Below, piece by piece: positions 21,385 to 31,249 of a stretch of 64,000 nt of DNA. The position numbers and the translations under genes were made by a program. The stretch lies in contig NC_073746.1 in assembly GCF_029784135.1 (NCBI RefSeq), positions 287,753,348 to 287,817,347 of the forward strand, given 5' to 3'. Numbering within the stretch: the stretch's first letter is position 1; every line of letters starts with the position of its first letter. The notes beneath the pieces are model-generated. The model was given only the letters and a program-made list of their open reading frames with translations. It had not been told where the DNA came from and made no database searches. This DNA is from Toxorhynchites rutilus septentrionalis (taxonomy: Eukaryota > Arthropoda > Insecta > Diptera > Culicidae).

Positions 21385-21498
21385 GATCTTTAAAACATTT
21401 AAACACACTTACAATACATTAATTATTTTTTATTTTACAATCAACATATTCACTAGAAATAATTTTTATGGCAGGACAACGTTTTCCCGGTCAGCTAG
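21385..21498 (+). mobile_element. Helitron-type 3' terminus, group I
   Basis: It shares 'acatttaaacacacttacaa', 'atattcactagaaataattt' and the GGTCAGCTAG end with the tail at 44780-45562. A GGCAGGAC...GTTTTCCC hairpin-like segment precedes the end. The next base is T, as expected for Helitron insertion between A and T. The empty site for the MITE at 44801 is preserved here (AATA at 21414-21417 region). Confidence 0.6.
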
Positions 21499-22053
21499 TA
21501 TACAATATATTATATTACGGATCATTAAGCTGAGCTCAGAAAGCATTACCTCCTTTTATTTGTTCTTGTAATTCGTGGCACTAATTGTGACATACAAACA
21601 TTCAAGTATACATAATAAGGTGGCAATGGATGATGGAAAGCAATTTCATCATCGAATTTAAAGAACCGACCATGTAGGGTAACACGGGGTGAGTTGGATA
21701 TTTGGACCACCCCTTTATCTCAGTGTGACTCAACTTGGATTTTTCATAATGTCATTTTCTTTTATTATTGAACCGTATGTAACTAACGTAAAAAAAACTT
21801 CGGTAAAATTCGACAGGTGGAAGGAAACGGTAGCATGAACACAACAAGCACTTTGATTGTCAAAAAATGTGAGTTTTCCGATCGTGGTTTAAAGTTTTTC
21901 CCGCTGATTAAACAAACATTTCGTGTATTGTGCAGTAAAGTTCTGAATTGTGCAGTAAAGTATTTTTGCATGTTGTGTGGGGTGACATGGACACGTTTCT
22001 GTGGGTGAATTGGTCCTACAGGTTTGAGGCTTTTTTTATATAGTTGATTCCAG

Positions 22054-22170
22054 ATGACACGGAAGTACAAAAAGAGGATGGGCAGACAACGTTGGAAGAA
22101 GGAGGAGCTTGTAAGAGCCACGCAGGCCATCAATTACGGATTTTCTTTGACCAAAAACGAATGTGTTTGA
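22054..22170 (+). pseudogene. Pogo/CENP-B-type DNA-binding domain fragment
   Basis: A 38-codon frame starts MTRKYKKRMGRQRWKKEEL and continues VRATQAINYGFSLTKN. This matches the N-terminal helix-turn-helix of pogo and CENP-B proteins (typically M.R.YKR.t.r..W..e.l..Ai.ai..G.s...A). It stops after NECV, so only the first helices remain. 'ttgattccag' directly precedes the ATG in both copies and could be a splice acceptor. No catalytic domain follows. Confidence 0.7.
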
Positions 22171-22441
22171 AAATACTCGAACAACAGGGAAAAGATTCAT
22201 GCAGAATTCGCGATGGTGTCAATCCAATTTTTCTGGTCTGGAATCTGGCCAAGACACCTGGTATCGACCCCAAAACACTGTTACTGATTGTAACATTATC
22301 CCAAAATACTTACAAAATACAAAATACATAATAAATAAATACAAAATACATAAACATAAGTATGTTTTTTTCGATGAAACACACACTGGACCAAATTACC
22401 CCACAGACGGTCCAAATCACCCCGCATCAAATTTTAATGTC

Positions 22442-22689
22442 CAAAAACCATTTCTTTTATTTTATAATATACTTGGTGGTTTGAAGCTTGATATAATGAT
22501 TGAACATTATTGATTGAGAGAAAACAAGTGTAGCTCCGTATACAATATGTCATTTTTGATTTAGACAAAAACCATTTCTTTTATTTTATAATATACTTGG
22601 TGGTTTGAAGCTTGATATAATGATTGAACATTATTGATTGAGAGAAAACAAGTGTAGCTCCGTATACAATATGTCATTTTTGATTTAGA
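22442..22689 (+). repeat. Perfect tandem duplication, two 124-bp units
   Basis: Units 22442-22565 and 22566-22689 appear identical over their full length. Both start CAAAAACCATTTC and end GATTTAGA. Identity implies a very recent duplication, or an assembly artefact. Confidence 0.9.
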
Positions 22690-22863
22690 CCGTATTGGTT
22701 TGGAAATATTAGGCGATTTGCTTAGGTGGTCCAAATTCCTCCCTTTTCCCCTACATTTTGTTTATTGGAAAATGACCTGTGCAAAGTTTCAGCTCAATTG
22801 GACATTCTTTAAGGGTGTTTTGATTTTTTGATCGTCCAAAATCTTTTAAAGGGCAGTTTGACA

Positions 22864-23190
22864 TGAAACTTGGTAAATCGAAAAAAAATTCCGATGCCAA
22901 AAAACTTAAAAATGCATAAAACGTCGAGATCTGGTGTCATCTCGAATGTAAAATCTTGTCCAAAAAGCGACCTTCTGAGACATAGCCTGAGTGGCAATGA
23001 AGGTATGGAAAAAAATCATGGATTTTAATGATTTAGGAGTGCCTCAAAGCACTCAAAGTTTTGCTTTTTCGGATAAGGTTGATTTTCGGCCAAAAAAATT
23101 TTTTTAGAGTTGACACCAAATTTCGACGTTTTATGCATTTTGAAGTCATTTGGCATCGGAAACCTTTTTTTTTCGATTTTCCAACTTTGA
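22864..23190. repeat. Foldback element with ~80-bp arms
   Basis: The arm at 22864-22945 (phrases 'aaatcgaaaaaaaa', 'ccgatgcca', 'atgcataaaacgtcga', 'tggtgtca') is repeated inverted at about 23108-23190. The loop is about 160 bp and non-coding. No target duplication was seen. Confidence 0.75.
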
Positions 23191-23258
23191 TATTTATCTG
23201 TTTAAAAAACGACTTTCGATTAGCATAGTATGTTGAAGGAGGCTTACATGCTCTAGGC

Positions 23259-23579
23259 CGGGGATTCTCAAACTATTTTGGCCAGAGACCCCTTTTCCAG
23301 ATTAAAGTGATACCATTGACCCCTATAGCCACTCGACATAATCTTCTCATCAAGAAATAGACATAAAATTCAGTATATATCAGGTGTAACTAATAATTAA
23401 TTATACAAATTACAAAAACATGCTTCCTACTATTATATTAGTCATTCTTATAACAAGTTGGTTCACGTAACGCAAATATGAACTAGTGTTAATTAATAGG
23501 GATCGATCTTAAGATCTCATCGACCCCTGGAAAACCGATGTTGACCCCAAGGGGATATCGACCACTTTGAGAACCCCTG
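23259..23579. mobile_element. hAT-type MITE with perfect 8-bp target duplication
   Basis: Direct repeats CTCTAGGC flank the element at 23251-23258 and 23580-23587; 8-bp duplications are diagnostic for hAT transposons. The ends are CGGGGATTCTCAAAC on the left and, in reverse, CAGGGGTTCTCAAAG on the right, the common hAT terminal pattern. The 321 bp between has no coding capacity, so it was mobilised by a transposase encoded elsewhere. Confidence 0.93.
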
Positions 23580-23589
23580 CTCTAGGCAA

Positions 23590-23984
23590 ATCGAAATACA
23601 ACAAGTGGTTGGAAAAGTTTAAAAGTTGTAATTTTGATGCAAATGTATTTGAAGGCATCGAACTGCAAACACTATTGGACGAAGACAATTGAATGTTGAC
23701 CCATCAATCATTTCACGTGGCTCGAAGGCCATAGGAAACATCCTGAAGGATGTGTTCCATATTATTTGACCGACAGACAATGAGAAACCCAGAAAAGTAT
23801 TTGCGATATTTTGCTCGCCAGTTGCAAAAGAAAATCATTTTTGCATCGGGGATGAAAAGTGAATATATTTTAAGAATCCCAAGCGAAATAGATCATTTGT
23901 TAACCCCGGCCAGTTACATCGATTATAAGGCTAAATCGTTTCGAAAAGAAGACAATGTTGTGTGTTTTCTGTGATGAGCGAAGG
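23590..23984. other. Unassigned stretch
   Basis: Contains a 74-codon frame at 23750-23974 (MCSILFDRQTMRNPEKY...) without recognisable domains. It may be part of the mariner relic downstream or unrelated. Confidence 0.25.
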
Positions 23985-24408
23985 GTAATTTGATACGACT
24001 TTTTGAAAACTAGGGAAACTGTTAATAGTGAACGTTACAGTAAACAATTGATCGAATTGAACCGTGCTCTGATAAAAAAGACCGGAATATCAGAAAAAAA
24101 CAATACAAAGTGATTTTTCTTGATTACAATGCCCCGTCAGACCGAGCCAGACCGGCCAGGGGAGCGACTGAGCTACTCAATTAGGATCAACTACCACGTG
24201 CAGCTTATGAACCAAACTTGGCTTCTCCCGACTACCATTTATTTACACGCACTCGCTCAGCAGCACTTCAATTCTCACAAAAAAAAAGGTTTGAAAATTG
24301 CTCGATGACTGGTTTGGATCAAGAACAAAGAGCCAAATCTTTAGAGAGGCATTCATTCACCAGAAAGACGGGGAAAATTTGCAACTTCAAATGGCCATTA
24401 CTTGAATA
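23985..24408 (+). pseudogene. Mariner (DD34D) transposase C-terminal relic
   Basis: Translation across small breaks gives YDFLKTRETVNSERYSKQLI, then DYNAPSDRARPA, then EPNLASPDYHLF and a tail ending KICNFKWPLLE. This order matches mariner transposases (LLK.GETIN..RY..QL, HDNAPSHRARPV, SPDLAPSDYHLF, DG.YFE). The second catalytic Asp of the HDN motif is replaced (DYN), while the third Asp in PDYHLF is kept. An in-frame TAG at about 24181 and frameshifts show it is dead. The N-terminal half is missing. Confidence 0.75.
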
Positions 24409-24589
24409 AAGTATTATAAACCATTCAAGAACAATAAACGTGTATTTATTGTTAACGTTGGACTACAAAATTATTCTTCTTCTTCTTGAATTATAGATAC
24501 ATTAAACGTCTGCAGTTCTTTCTTCTATAACTCTTAGAATGGCCTTTGGGGACAACCCAATCCAAACTTTTTCTCCATCTGCCTTGAAA

Positions 24590-24710
24590 AAGCATTTTTT
24601 AAGCTATTGTAACAAGTTTTCGGGTAAATAATGAATAAGCATAAGACTCTTAGGCATTTTATCTTTTGAGTTAAATGATTACAGTTCACTTCGTTTACCT
24701 GGAAAATAAT
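24590..24710 (-). repeat. Dispersed repeat, second copy of 5.54 kb sequence
   Basis: On the minus strand it reads 'gataaaatgcctaagagtct' and then 'ttgttacaatagctta', colinear with plus-strand 5536-5640. Class unknown. Confidence 0.5.
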
Positions 24711-24712
24711 TG

Positions 24713-25103
24713 TTAACACTCAAAGGGGGAATCGATTTTTCCTTGAAAATACCCAGCAAAAACAATGCCCCCCTCCCCGCCAATTAGAATCATCGTTCGA
24801 TTATGGCATTCGTCAACAAATGATATCAAAACTCCTGCTTTCATCAAACAATATGGTTTATTTGATATGGTGGAATATTCTCTACGTCGTATCACACATT
24901 TAATTTTCTCCGCTATCAAAGTCATAGCCAATTTCGCTATTTGTCCTCTAGTTGGTATTGATTTTTTGGCGATATTACAATCTGACAGCTCTGGGTTCGC
25001 TCTAATCATTCTCAACACCTTGCAGGTTCCGATCCTTAGTTCCACTACAACGCTTGCTATGATCGTGCTGATCGATAATATATCCGAAGGATCCGCCTGC
25101 TAG
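24713..25103. other. Two overlapping antiparallel open frames, unidentified
   Basis: A 110-codon minus-strand frame (24713-25045) and a 112-codon plus-strand frame (24765-25103) occupy the same DNA. The minus frame has a piece (VLRMIRANPELSDCNIAKK) that could be a transposase-type helix-turn-helix, but the rest is unrecognised. The plus frame is hydrophobic. At most one can be real, and neither is convincing. Confidence 0.2.
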
Positions 25104-25135
25104 AAGACTATCGTTTTTTTCGTAACTGGAATCAA

Positions 25136-25400
25136 ACAAGACGCAAGGCAGAACCTAGTGCCCAGAACAAGCGCCCGGAAGTTGCACACCCAGGTTCTGA
25201 CGAAGTACCAAGGATGGACGACGAAACAAGTTTTTCATCAATAACAGGACAATGAACTCTAAGGTGTCTGAATGCCTGGAATACCTGAAAATACGCATTC
25301 CGTTTATTGAAGCACGCAACGGTCCTGGAAGTTTTGGTCAAAGTTGGCAAGCTGTCTTCCGAGTCTGGAGCATTTTCATTAGTACCATGACAACGGATGA
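25136..25400 (+). pseudogene. DD37E transposase remnant
   Basis: The DNA at 25165-25225 matches the intact DD37E transposase over the RARKLYTEILTK...MDDET segment, including 'cggaagttgcacaccc' and 'gttctgacgaag'. Downstream pieces resemble the VYLKECLQ...LL region. Multiple frameshifts and stops are present, and the Harbinger MITE begins just after it. Confidence 0.6.
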
Positions 25401-25433
25401 TGAATTTCATCAGAAAGAATATTAATTCAGTAA

Positions 25434-25588
25434 GGCGTCGTGCTCAAATTACGTAACGCGATAAGGGGGAAGAGGGGGGTCGAGGTTGCGTTACTTTCTG
25501 TGTATTAGAGATAGGAAACTGCGTTACGTAGGGGAGGAGGGGATCCAAAATCCGGATTTTTAGCGTTACGTAATTTGTGCACGACGCC
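25434..25588. mobile_element. Harbinger-type MITE, 155 bp
   Basis: TAA flanks both sides (25431-25433, 25589-25591), the trinucleotide duplication typical of PIF/Harbinger transposons. The inverted repeats are about 25 bp with one mismatch, starting GGCGTCGTGC and ending in ATTACGTAACGC. The centre is non-coding and G-rich. Confidence 0.85.
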
Positions 25589-25599
25589 TAAGTTGAAGA

Positions 25600-26440
25600 A
25601 AAAGGAAAAGTTACTATAGATGCTGCACAGATTATCATACAACTGGCCGAAGCGTGTGTAACAAATGCTGACGGATGATTTCCCAGAAAGTCCGCTGTTT
25701 TATTCGAAGTCTGTCGCAATAAATGTCCAATGCTTTAAGAAAAAATGTTGGAAACCATCTTCATTCTGGCTATTTAATATTTTTCTAACGTATAATCAAT
25801 CTTGAGATAGATAGGTGTTCAAGTTATGTGAAACATTTAGAAAAAAAACGCGAAAGCGACATTCTTCAAAAATCTATGTTTGAGAAAATCAAACCTCCCG
25901 TCGAGAGCGCTAAAGTTTCTTCATAATTTCATTAAAATAATTTATCTGACATCTATGCTTGGGACGGGATCCTGATATTATTCTATTTTAAAACTTTTGG
26001 AATAGTTACATACTACCATCAGCCGCATGCGGTACTCGATCCCAATTGAGTTGCTCAACCGTTTCCGGTCTCGCTCGATTTGACAAGGCATTGTCAAGTT
26101 TTGAGTTTCTTGCAGAGCCCATCTTGCGATTAAATTATTTGATGAAGATCAAACTTAGTTTGTAGATAACTTTTACATGATCTAGCAATGTTTGTTTTCA
26201 ATTGAAGACGAATTTATGACAATAACACATGCCAAAGCCATATTATAGGGGTTTTGCAAAAAAAAAACTGCAGTACAAACCATCCGTACTATAAATTAAT
26301 AAAAAGTATAGTATAAACAGTATAATATTAAGGTTATGATTTTATTATTTTTCTTCATATCCTATAGTTCCTTCTAAAAATCCTACTCAATTTGAGCGAG
26401 GAAAGTTTCACCCATATCTGGGTGACGGGGTGTCGAAAGT
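25600..26440. other. Non-genic stretch, nothing recognised
   Basis: No gene or repeat was identified; sequence is AT-rich with short spurious frames. Confidence 0.3.
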
Positions 26441-26441
26441 G

Positions 26442-27085
26442 ATAACCTATTACTGCCCAGGTGTACAAGCACTTGATCCAAATGGCATGAAACTTTCAAG
26501 TCCATCTAGGTTTGTCCCGAAACGCAATATTTTGGTTTGGAGTTCTTTGGAAGTTGACGTATGAAATTTCATACGCTGAGCCGATACAGTATCAAAAATG
26601 GAAATCATTTGAATATCGAACAAAACGGTTTTATTTCATAAAATTCAACTTCAACAATCATTTTCATGGTTTATTACATAGCGTATTACAGTTGGAGTTG
26701 CATAGCGTATGAAATTTCATACGCTCAAATGTAAACATAAATTGTTTTGCGGTTTCATAATTTTCTTCAGGTTTTTTGCTAGATATCATTTTTTACCATA
26801 GTCTTGTAGTGTTGTGTCACAGATTTGAGCAATTTGGAATCCTTTAAGAGGTAAAACTTTGATAAATTTATGCTTACTTTTGCGACTCCATTTAACTCGA
26901 GCCTTGCAAGCTTCAATACACAACAAAACAACAAAAATGACAGATAAAATGACACTGACACAAAAAACACTCTTAAATTGGTATCATTTAAAATGCGCTT
27001 AACACCTTAGTTTAATCAAAAACAGTTTTTCAAAAACGGGCATTTTTGCGTATTAAATTTCATACGCTGGGCACTAATGAGTTAA
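26442..27085. mobile_element. MITE with internal CGTATGAAATTTCATACG palindromes
   Basis: The left end (ATAA, then CCTATTACTGCCCAG) and the right end in reverse (TTAA, then CTCATTAGTGCCCAG) form a short imperfect inverted repeat, possibly with TTAA target sites as in piggyBac. Inside, the palindrome occurs perfectly at 26558-26575 and 26704-26725 and with one mismatch at 27049-27068. No coding sequence was seen. Confidence 0.55.
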
Positions 27086-27349
27086 GCACGAATTGATTGG
27101 ACAACAAATAGTGAGCTAACGCCCGTATGTAGACAACAAGATCGCTCGTTGCGTTGTGGGGAAAACGAGTGTCTAGTAAAAAAGCAAAATCTACCCATTT
27201 TAATCATCAAATTGTTCGATAAATTTCCTGTCTAATGGTATACAACAGAACATATATCACGATAAGGAATTTGTGTAGTATGCGTTTGAAAACTCTTAAT
27301 GAATCGTTACATGCTTCATTCTCAATTTCGTAGAGTGACCCCCCTATAA

Positions 27350-27465
27350 AGAAATGAAAGACTTAGTTCTACGTCAAAAATACGGGTCTAATATTTTGCG
27401 ATGAGGAACAAAACTGCAACTTCTCACGAAAGTCTGAGAACCACTACATCGGTTTGGCATGACTG
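27350..27465 (-). repeat. Fragment of the CATGCCAAACCGATATAG foldback family
   Basis: On the minus strand it starts CATGCCAAACCGATGTAGTG and continues through 'ttgttcctcatcgcaaaata' to 'ttagacccgtattttt', matching the arms of the foldback at 59316-60370. The other end abuts a GACGTAGAACTAAGTC motif. Confidence 0.6.
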
Positions 27466-27557
27466 TATTATTGTATGTATTCCGGTTTCATACTTATACA
27501 CTTGGTATGTGCTTTAATTTTCAAATAATTGGATGATACACTTATTTCGGATCATCC

Positions 27558-28085
27558 TCACCCATCGATTATCATGTTAACGAATTTGCGGAAGCCACAA
27601 AAACAGCCACAGAAACACGCTTTCGGGGTAGCCAATTCGAATCCCCCCCACCTGTGTGTACAAGGTTGACACCTGTGCAGCATACCAAACCTAGCCGGAT
27701 AAAAATAGCCGAATCCGTTCCAAAATAACAACTTATCCGATTCATTGTTATGCTGCGTGCGCCGGGTGTTGCTTTCGATAATAATAATCATCTCCGGTTT
27801 ACGTCTCGTCATATGTATAATTGGGTGGCGCCGGGTGTTGTTTGTGTTTTTACATTTTTGTGGATTGGCACAATTCTCACCGATCGGTCGTCGGTGGCGC
27901 CAGCAGTTGTAAATTATGAAAAACGAACAGAACACGTTAAGAATATGCGCGCCGCGATGGTCATTGGACGTCGTGTTTCTGTGTGTATTTAAGATACACC
28001 AATGGCTGACTTTGGGCTGAAAGATCGTGAATTGGTACCGTGTGACCCCAATTGAGCCTCCGCCCGCTCCGCCTGTCTCACCCAC
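27558..28085 (-). CDS. Long unidentified open frame, 175 codons
   Basis: This is the longest minus-strand frame outside known transposons and lies in a GC-richer block. Its predicted product is rich in Asn, Arg, His and Cys, with no domain, signal peptide or catalytic motif I recognise. An 80-codon plus-strand frame overlaps it. GC-rich DNA gives longer chance frames, so I rate it as probably not a gene. A single-exon host gene fragment cannot be excluded. Confidence 0.15.
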   Translation of the reverse strand: MGETGGAGGGSIGVTRYQFTIFQPKVSHWCILNTHRNTTSNDHRGAHILNVFCSFFIIYNCWRHRRPIGENCANPQKCKNTNNTRRHPIIHMTRRKPEMIIIIESNTRRTQHNNESDKLLFWNGFGYFYPARFGMLHRCQPCTHRWGGFELATPKACFCGCFCGFRKFVNMIIDG

Positions 28086-28089
28086 CCGA

Positions 28090-29950
28090 ACGAAACGAGA
28101 AATTAATTAAGTTCGAAAACTCGTTGTCGCATTTAATTTCTGTGTACGCTCGGACAGCAGTTCCATGCTTGGGAACAAATGGAATGCCGACCCGAAGCGT
28201 AGGGGCTCGTCGCCTTCATTAGTACCGAGATTCTGTTGGACAAGCTAAGCCGGCTAATGATCGGTAAATAATTAATAATTTCAAATCATTTTGTTTTTGG
28301 ATTGACCCCTTTCCAAACCAACTGTATGATGCTTGTACTCAGCTGGCTACTGCTATATTTGCGGCCAATTTCATCGATTGCCTCTCGAGTACTTTTTCAA
28401 GCACTAGATACCACTGCTGCTTAGCCGACAGTGCTTAGCCTTTACTACCCACTCACAAAAGACATGCACCTTTGGTAGTCATCAACAGAACAGCAAACCG
28501 AAATCGTTCCGTCGATTAAACCTTTTGATGTTTCGTATTGTATGTGGCAACTGGGCCATAACTTCTACAAATTATTTACCATGTCATCTCCATGATAGAC
28601 TGGAAGTCAATTAAGGCTGAAAAGATGCGTGGGAAACTAACGTATTCTTCAATTCATCTAAAGATCTCCTAGCTCATTTTTCAATACTTACTGTAATGGC
28701 GATGCGGAAATGAACCACAAACTGCTATAAACTACATTGAATTGGTACTGAATAGGTGGTTACGATCTTCCTTAAAAAACATCTCATCTCACCAAAGTAC
28801 AGCAGTTCCATTTTCGCACATTTCCCTGAATATCGAAACAGCTCTCGGGGCCAGCAAACTTGCTCGTACAATGAAAGATCAAACATGTTCTCGAGAACCT
28901 GATGCCTACGGCAAAACACGTGTGGCGACCTTAGTACTTCTTGTTTCCATCGGTTTCTGTCCTGAAATTCACATCGAAGTGGTACATGCGAATACTTAAT
29001 TTCTTTTTGCTCAGGAAATGCGACTAATTAGTATTGATTTATGGGGTGGAACTCGATGGCAGTAGATCAGTATGTGCACGAAAAAAATGAGCCCAACTGA
29101 ATCTTGTTTAATGTGTGGAATCGTGAACCATAAACGAAGACAGTAAACTACAAATTCCTGAAGTTAAGGCGTGAGTGTTATTAAGAAAATCATACACCTA
29201 AAAAATGTTTAATGTCAAATGTCTTAAAATGGAAACAACAGTGAATATCGACGTTTCATGCTATTTTAAGACAATTAGCGTTTTTTTTTTGAGAACCATG
29301 TTAATAACCCTTGGGTTTTTATCGGTTTTCAAAAAAACCCAAACTTTGACGGCTGTGTGACGCCAGTAAGTAAAGTTTGATTGAGCTAATATTTTACATA
29401 AGGTAGTTTTTCGGGCAAACATTTTAAGTCCCGAAGGTCACTTTTTTCCATACATCAATTGACGCTATACTATACACTGTATCGTGAAATTAGGTAAACA
29501 AAAGATTTGCACTAAACGGTTTGAAAGCTCGAGTACAAAAACAGGTATAGAATATAATTTGGGGAAATTATTTTTCTGTAATTATTTTTTTTTATCATGC
29601 GAAAATAATGTCATTTTTTAAAACATCTCAAGTTACATTCGAATACTCCACATGTACAGTCAAAATTAAATATGACATCAATTATTTACACATTGCTGCT
29701 TTTTATTTGGGCTTCAGCCCAGCATATTCAGTTATCGAACGACTACTGTTATACATTACCATTTTTGCTTCACACCAACGAAACACAAATTTCAAATGGA
29801 CTAACAACGCATTCAACGATGCCAATGTAGAACGTATGAGAATCAAATTCTTCCGATTTTTTTCTATATTCCTTCAGCATATTTTCTGAATGTTCTAATT
29901 TTTCTCGCCGTATAATGCCGTATTTCTCACTTTTGTTCCTTATCTTTTCC
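28090..29950. other. Non-genic stretch between 28.1 and 29.95 kb
   Basis: I see no recognisable gene, element end or tandem repeat; short frames only. Confidence 0.3.
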
Positions 29951-29954
29951 AAAG

Positions 29955-30942
29955 ACATGGAAAAATTATGTTGTTTTCCCGGTCTTCAAAAAAGGCTGCA
30001 ATAGAAATGTCAATAACTATAGAGGGATCGCTAGCCTTTGCTCGGTTTCCAAACTTTTTGAACTGATTGTTCTGGACTACATCTCCCATGCCTGCAGCAA
30101 TTACATCGCTGATGAACAACATGGTTTCGTTCCCAAACGATCTACATCCACAAATGTAATATTGTATACCTCATTCATCGTTCGCTCTCTACAGTCACGC
30201 CAACAAATTGATGCTGTGTATACAGATTTCTCAGCTGCATTTGACAAGATAAACCATGAAATTGCCGTCGCCAAACTACAACGTCTTGGATTTCATGTCA
30301 ACTTTTTGAACGGGCTACGTTCGTACCTGACCGATCGTGTGATGTCAGTGAAAATCGGTGACACTGTATCTTCTCCATTTCGAGTTACATCGGGCGTACC
30401 TCAAGGAAGTCACCTTGGCCCTTGGCCCCAGCCGTATAAATTACGAAATGCCATTGTGGACCGTGCTATGGCCATCAAAGATCTTGGCATCATTCTCGAT
30501 TCTAAATTAACGTTCAAAGAACACGTAGCTTATATCACCAGTAAAGCATCCAGAGTCCTAGGATTCATCTTTCGTGTTACGTAAGATTTCAGGGACATAC
30601 ATTGTTTAAAGTCTCTATATTGTGCTTTGGTCCGCTCAATCCTCGAGTATGCTTGTGTGGCATGGTCGCTTTATTATCAAAATTGCGTTCAGCGAATCGA
30701 GGAGATTCAACGCAAATTCGTTCATTTCGCTCTGCGAAATTTGCCTTGAAACGATTCTTCAAATCTTCCAAATTATGAAGATCGTTCTAATTTAATTGGA
30801 CTAGATTCACTAAATCTACGTTGAGACGTCGCTAAAGCGATTTTCGTATCAGACCTGATCCTCTCAAACAATTAATTAATTTTAATATAAGGATACGAAC
30901 TTTGCGCTCTAATACATTCATTTGTGTCCCCTCTTCACGCAC
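29955..30942 (+). pseudogene. Jockey-clade LINE reverse transcriptase, 5' part of split copy
   Basis: Frames at 29966-30590 read FPVFKKGCNRNVNNYRGIAS, then QHGFVPKRSTSTNV, YTDFSAAFDKINHEI and TSGVPQGSHLGP. These are the classic Jockey-type reverse transcriptase blocks in order. Right after HLGP the sequence jumps to a thumb/C-terminal part (IKDLGIILDSKLTFKEHV), so the FADD catalytic box has been deleted. An upstream frameshift and later stops confirm a pseudogene. The copy continues at 32225 after the inserted DD37E transposon. Confidence 0.88.
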
Positions 30943-31249
30943 TAAAGGGTGTTCGGATCAAAAAGTGGTCAAACTAAATTGCGTGTAAATCGATTATTTG
31001 TTTATTAAAAAAATCAAAGTATCTTTCATTTTGAAGTTCAATATGTATAAAAGACGGAAAAAATACTCAGTCAAGATTGCGGTCGACCTAGTCCAAATTA
31101 GCGAGCCTTTCGTTTGACGCCTGCCATCAGATGTTGTACAGTCACCTTATCCACTTTCTTCGCCGCAGAACGCCAGTTTGCTTTGAACTGCTTCTCGCTG
31201 CTAACAGTTTTTTTGGTTCTTCTTATGGTTCTGCTTAACTATCGCCCAT

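Larger units (their letters stand above)
17225..21498 (+). mobile_element. Helitron-type composite element carrying histone gene pieces
   Basis: The 3' end is CCCGGTCAGCTAG followed by T (21499), as in Helitrons. A Rep/helicase-like fragment lies just upstream (20965-21180). The left limit, near the (AT)n run at 17229-17242, is inferred because many elements of this type open with such a tract; I cannot define the exact TC start. Inside are two same-orientation cassettes, each with a related upstream block (17441 and 19141), followed by degraded H3/H4 and H2B sequence respectively. Helitrons are known to capture host gene fragments, so capture is plausible. An alternative is a decayed histone cluster with Helitron pieces inserted nearby. 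Confidence 0.5.
21677..22751 (+). mobile_element. Pogo-like non-autonomous element, complete copy
   Basis: It is flanked by TA at 21675-21676 and 22752-22753. Imperfect inverted repeats: the left has GGGTAACACGGGG and TTTGGACCACC, while the right end in reverse has GGGGAAAAGGGAGG and TTTGGACCACC. It contains a pogo-type DNA-binding start (22054-22170) and a 124-bp tandem duplication (22442-22689). A shorter degraded relative lies at 6566-7372. About 1075 bp is too short for an autonomous pogo element. Confidence 0.75.
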
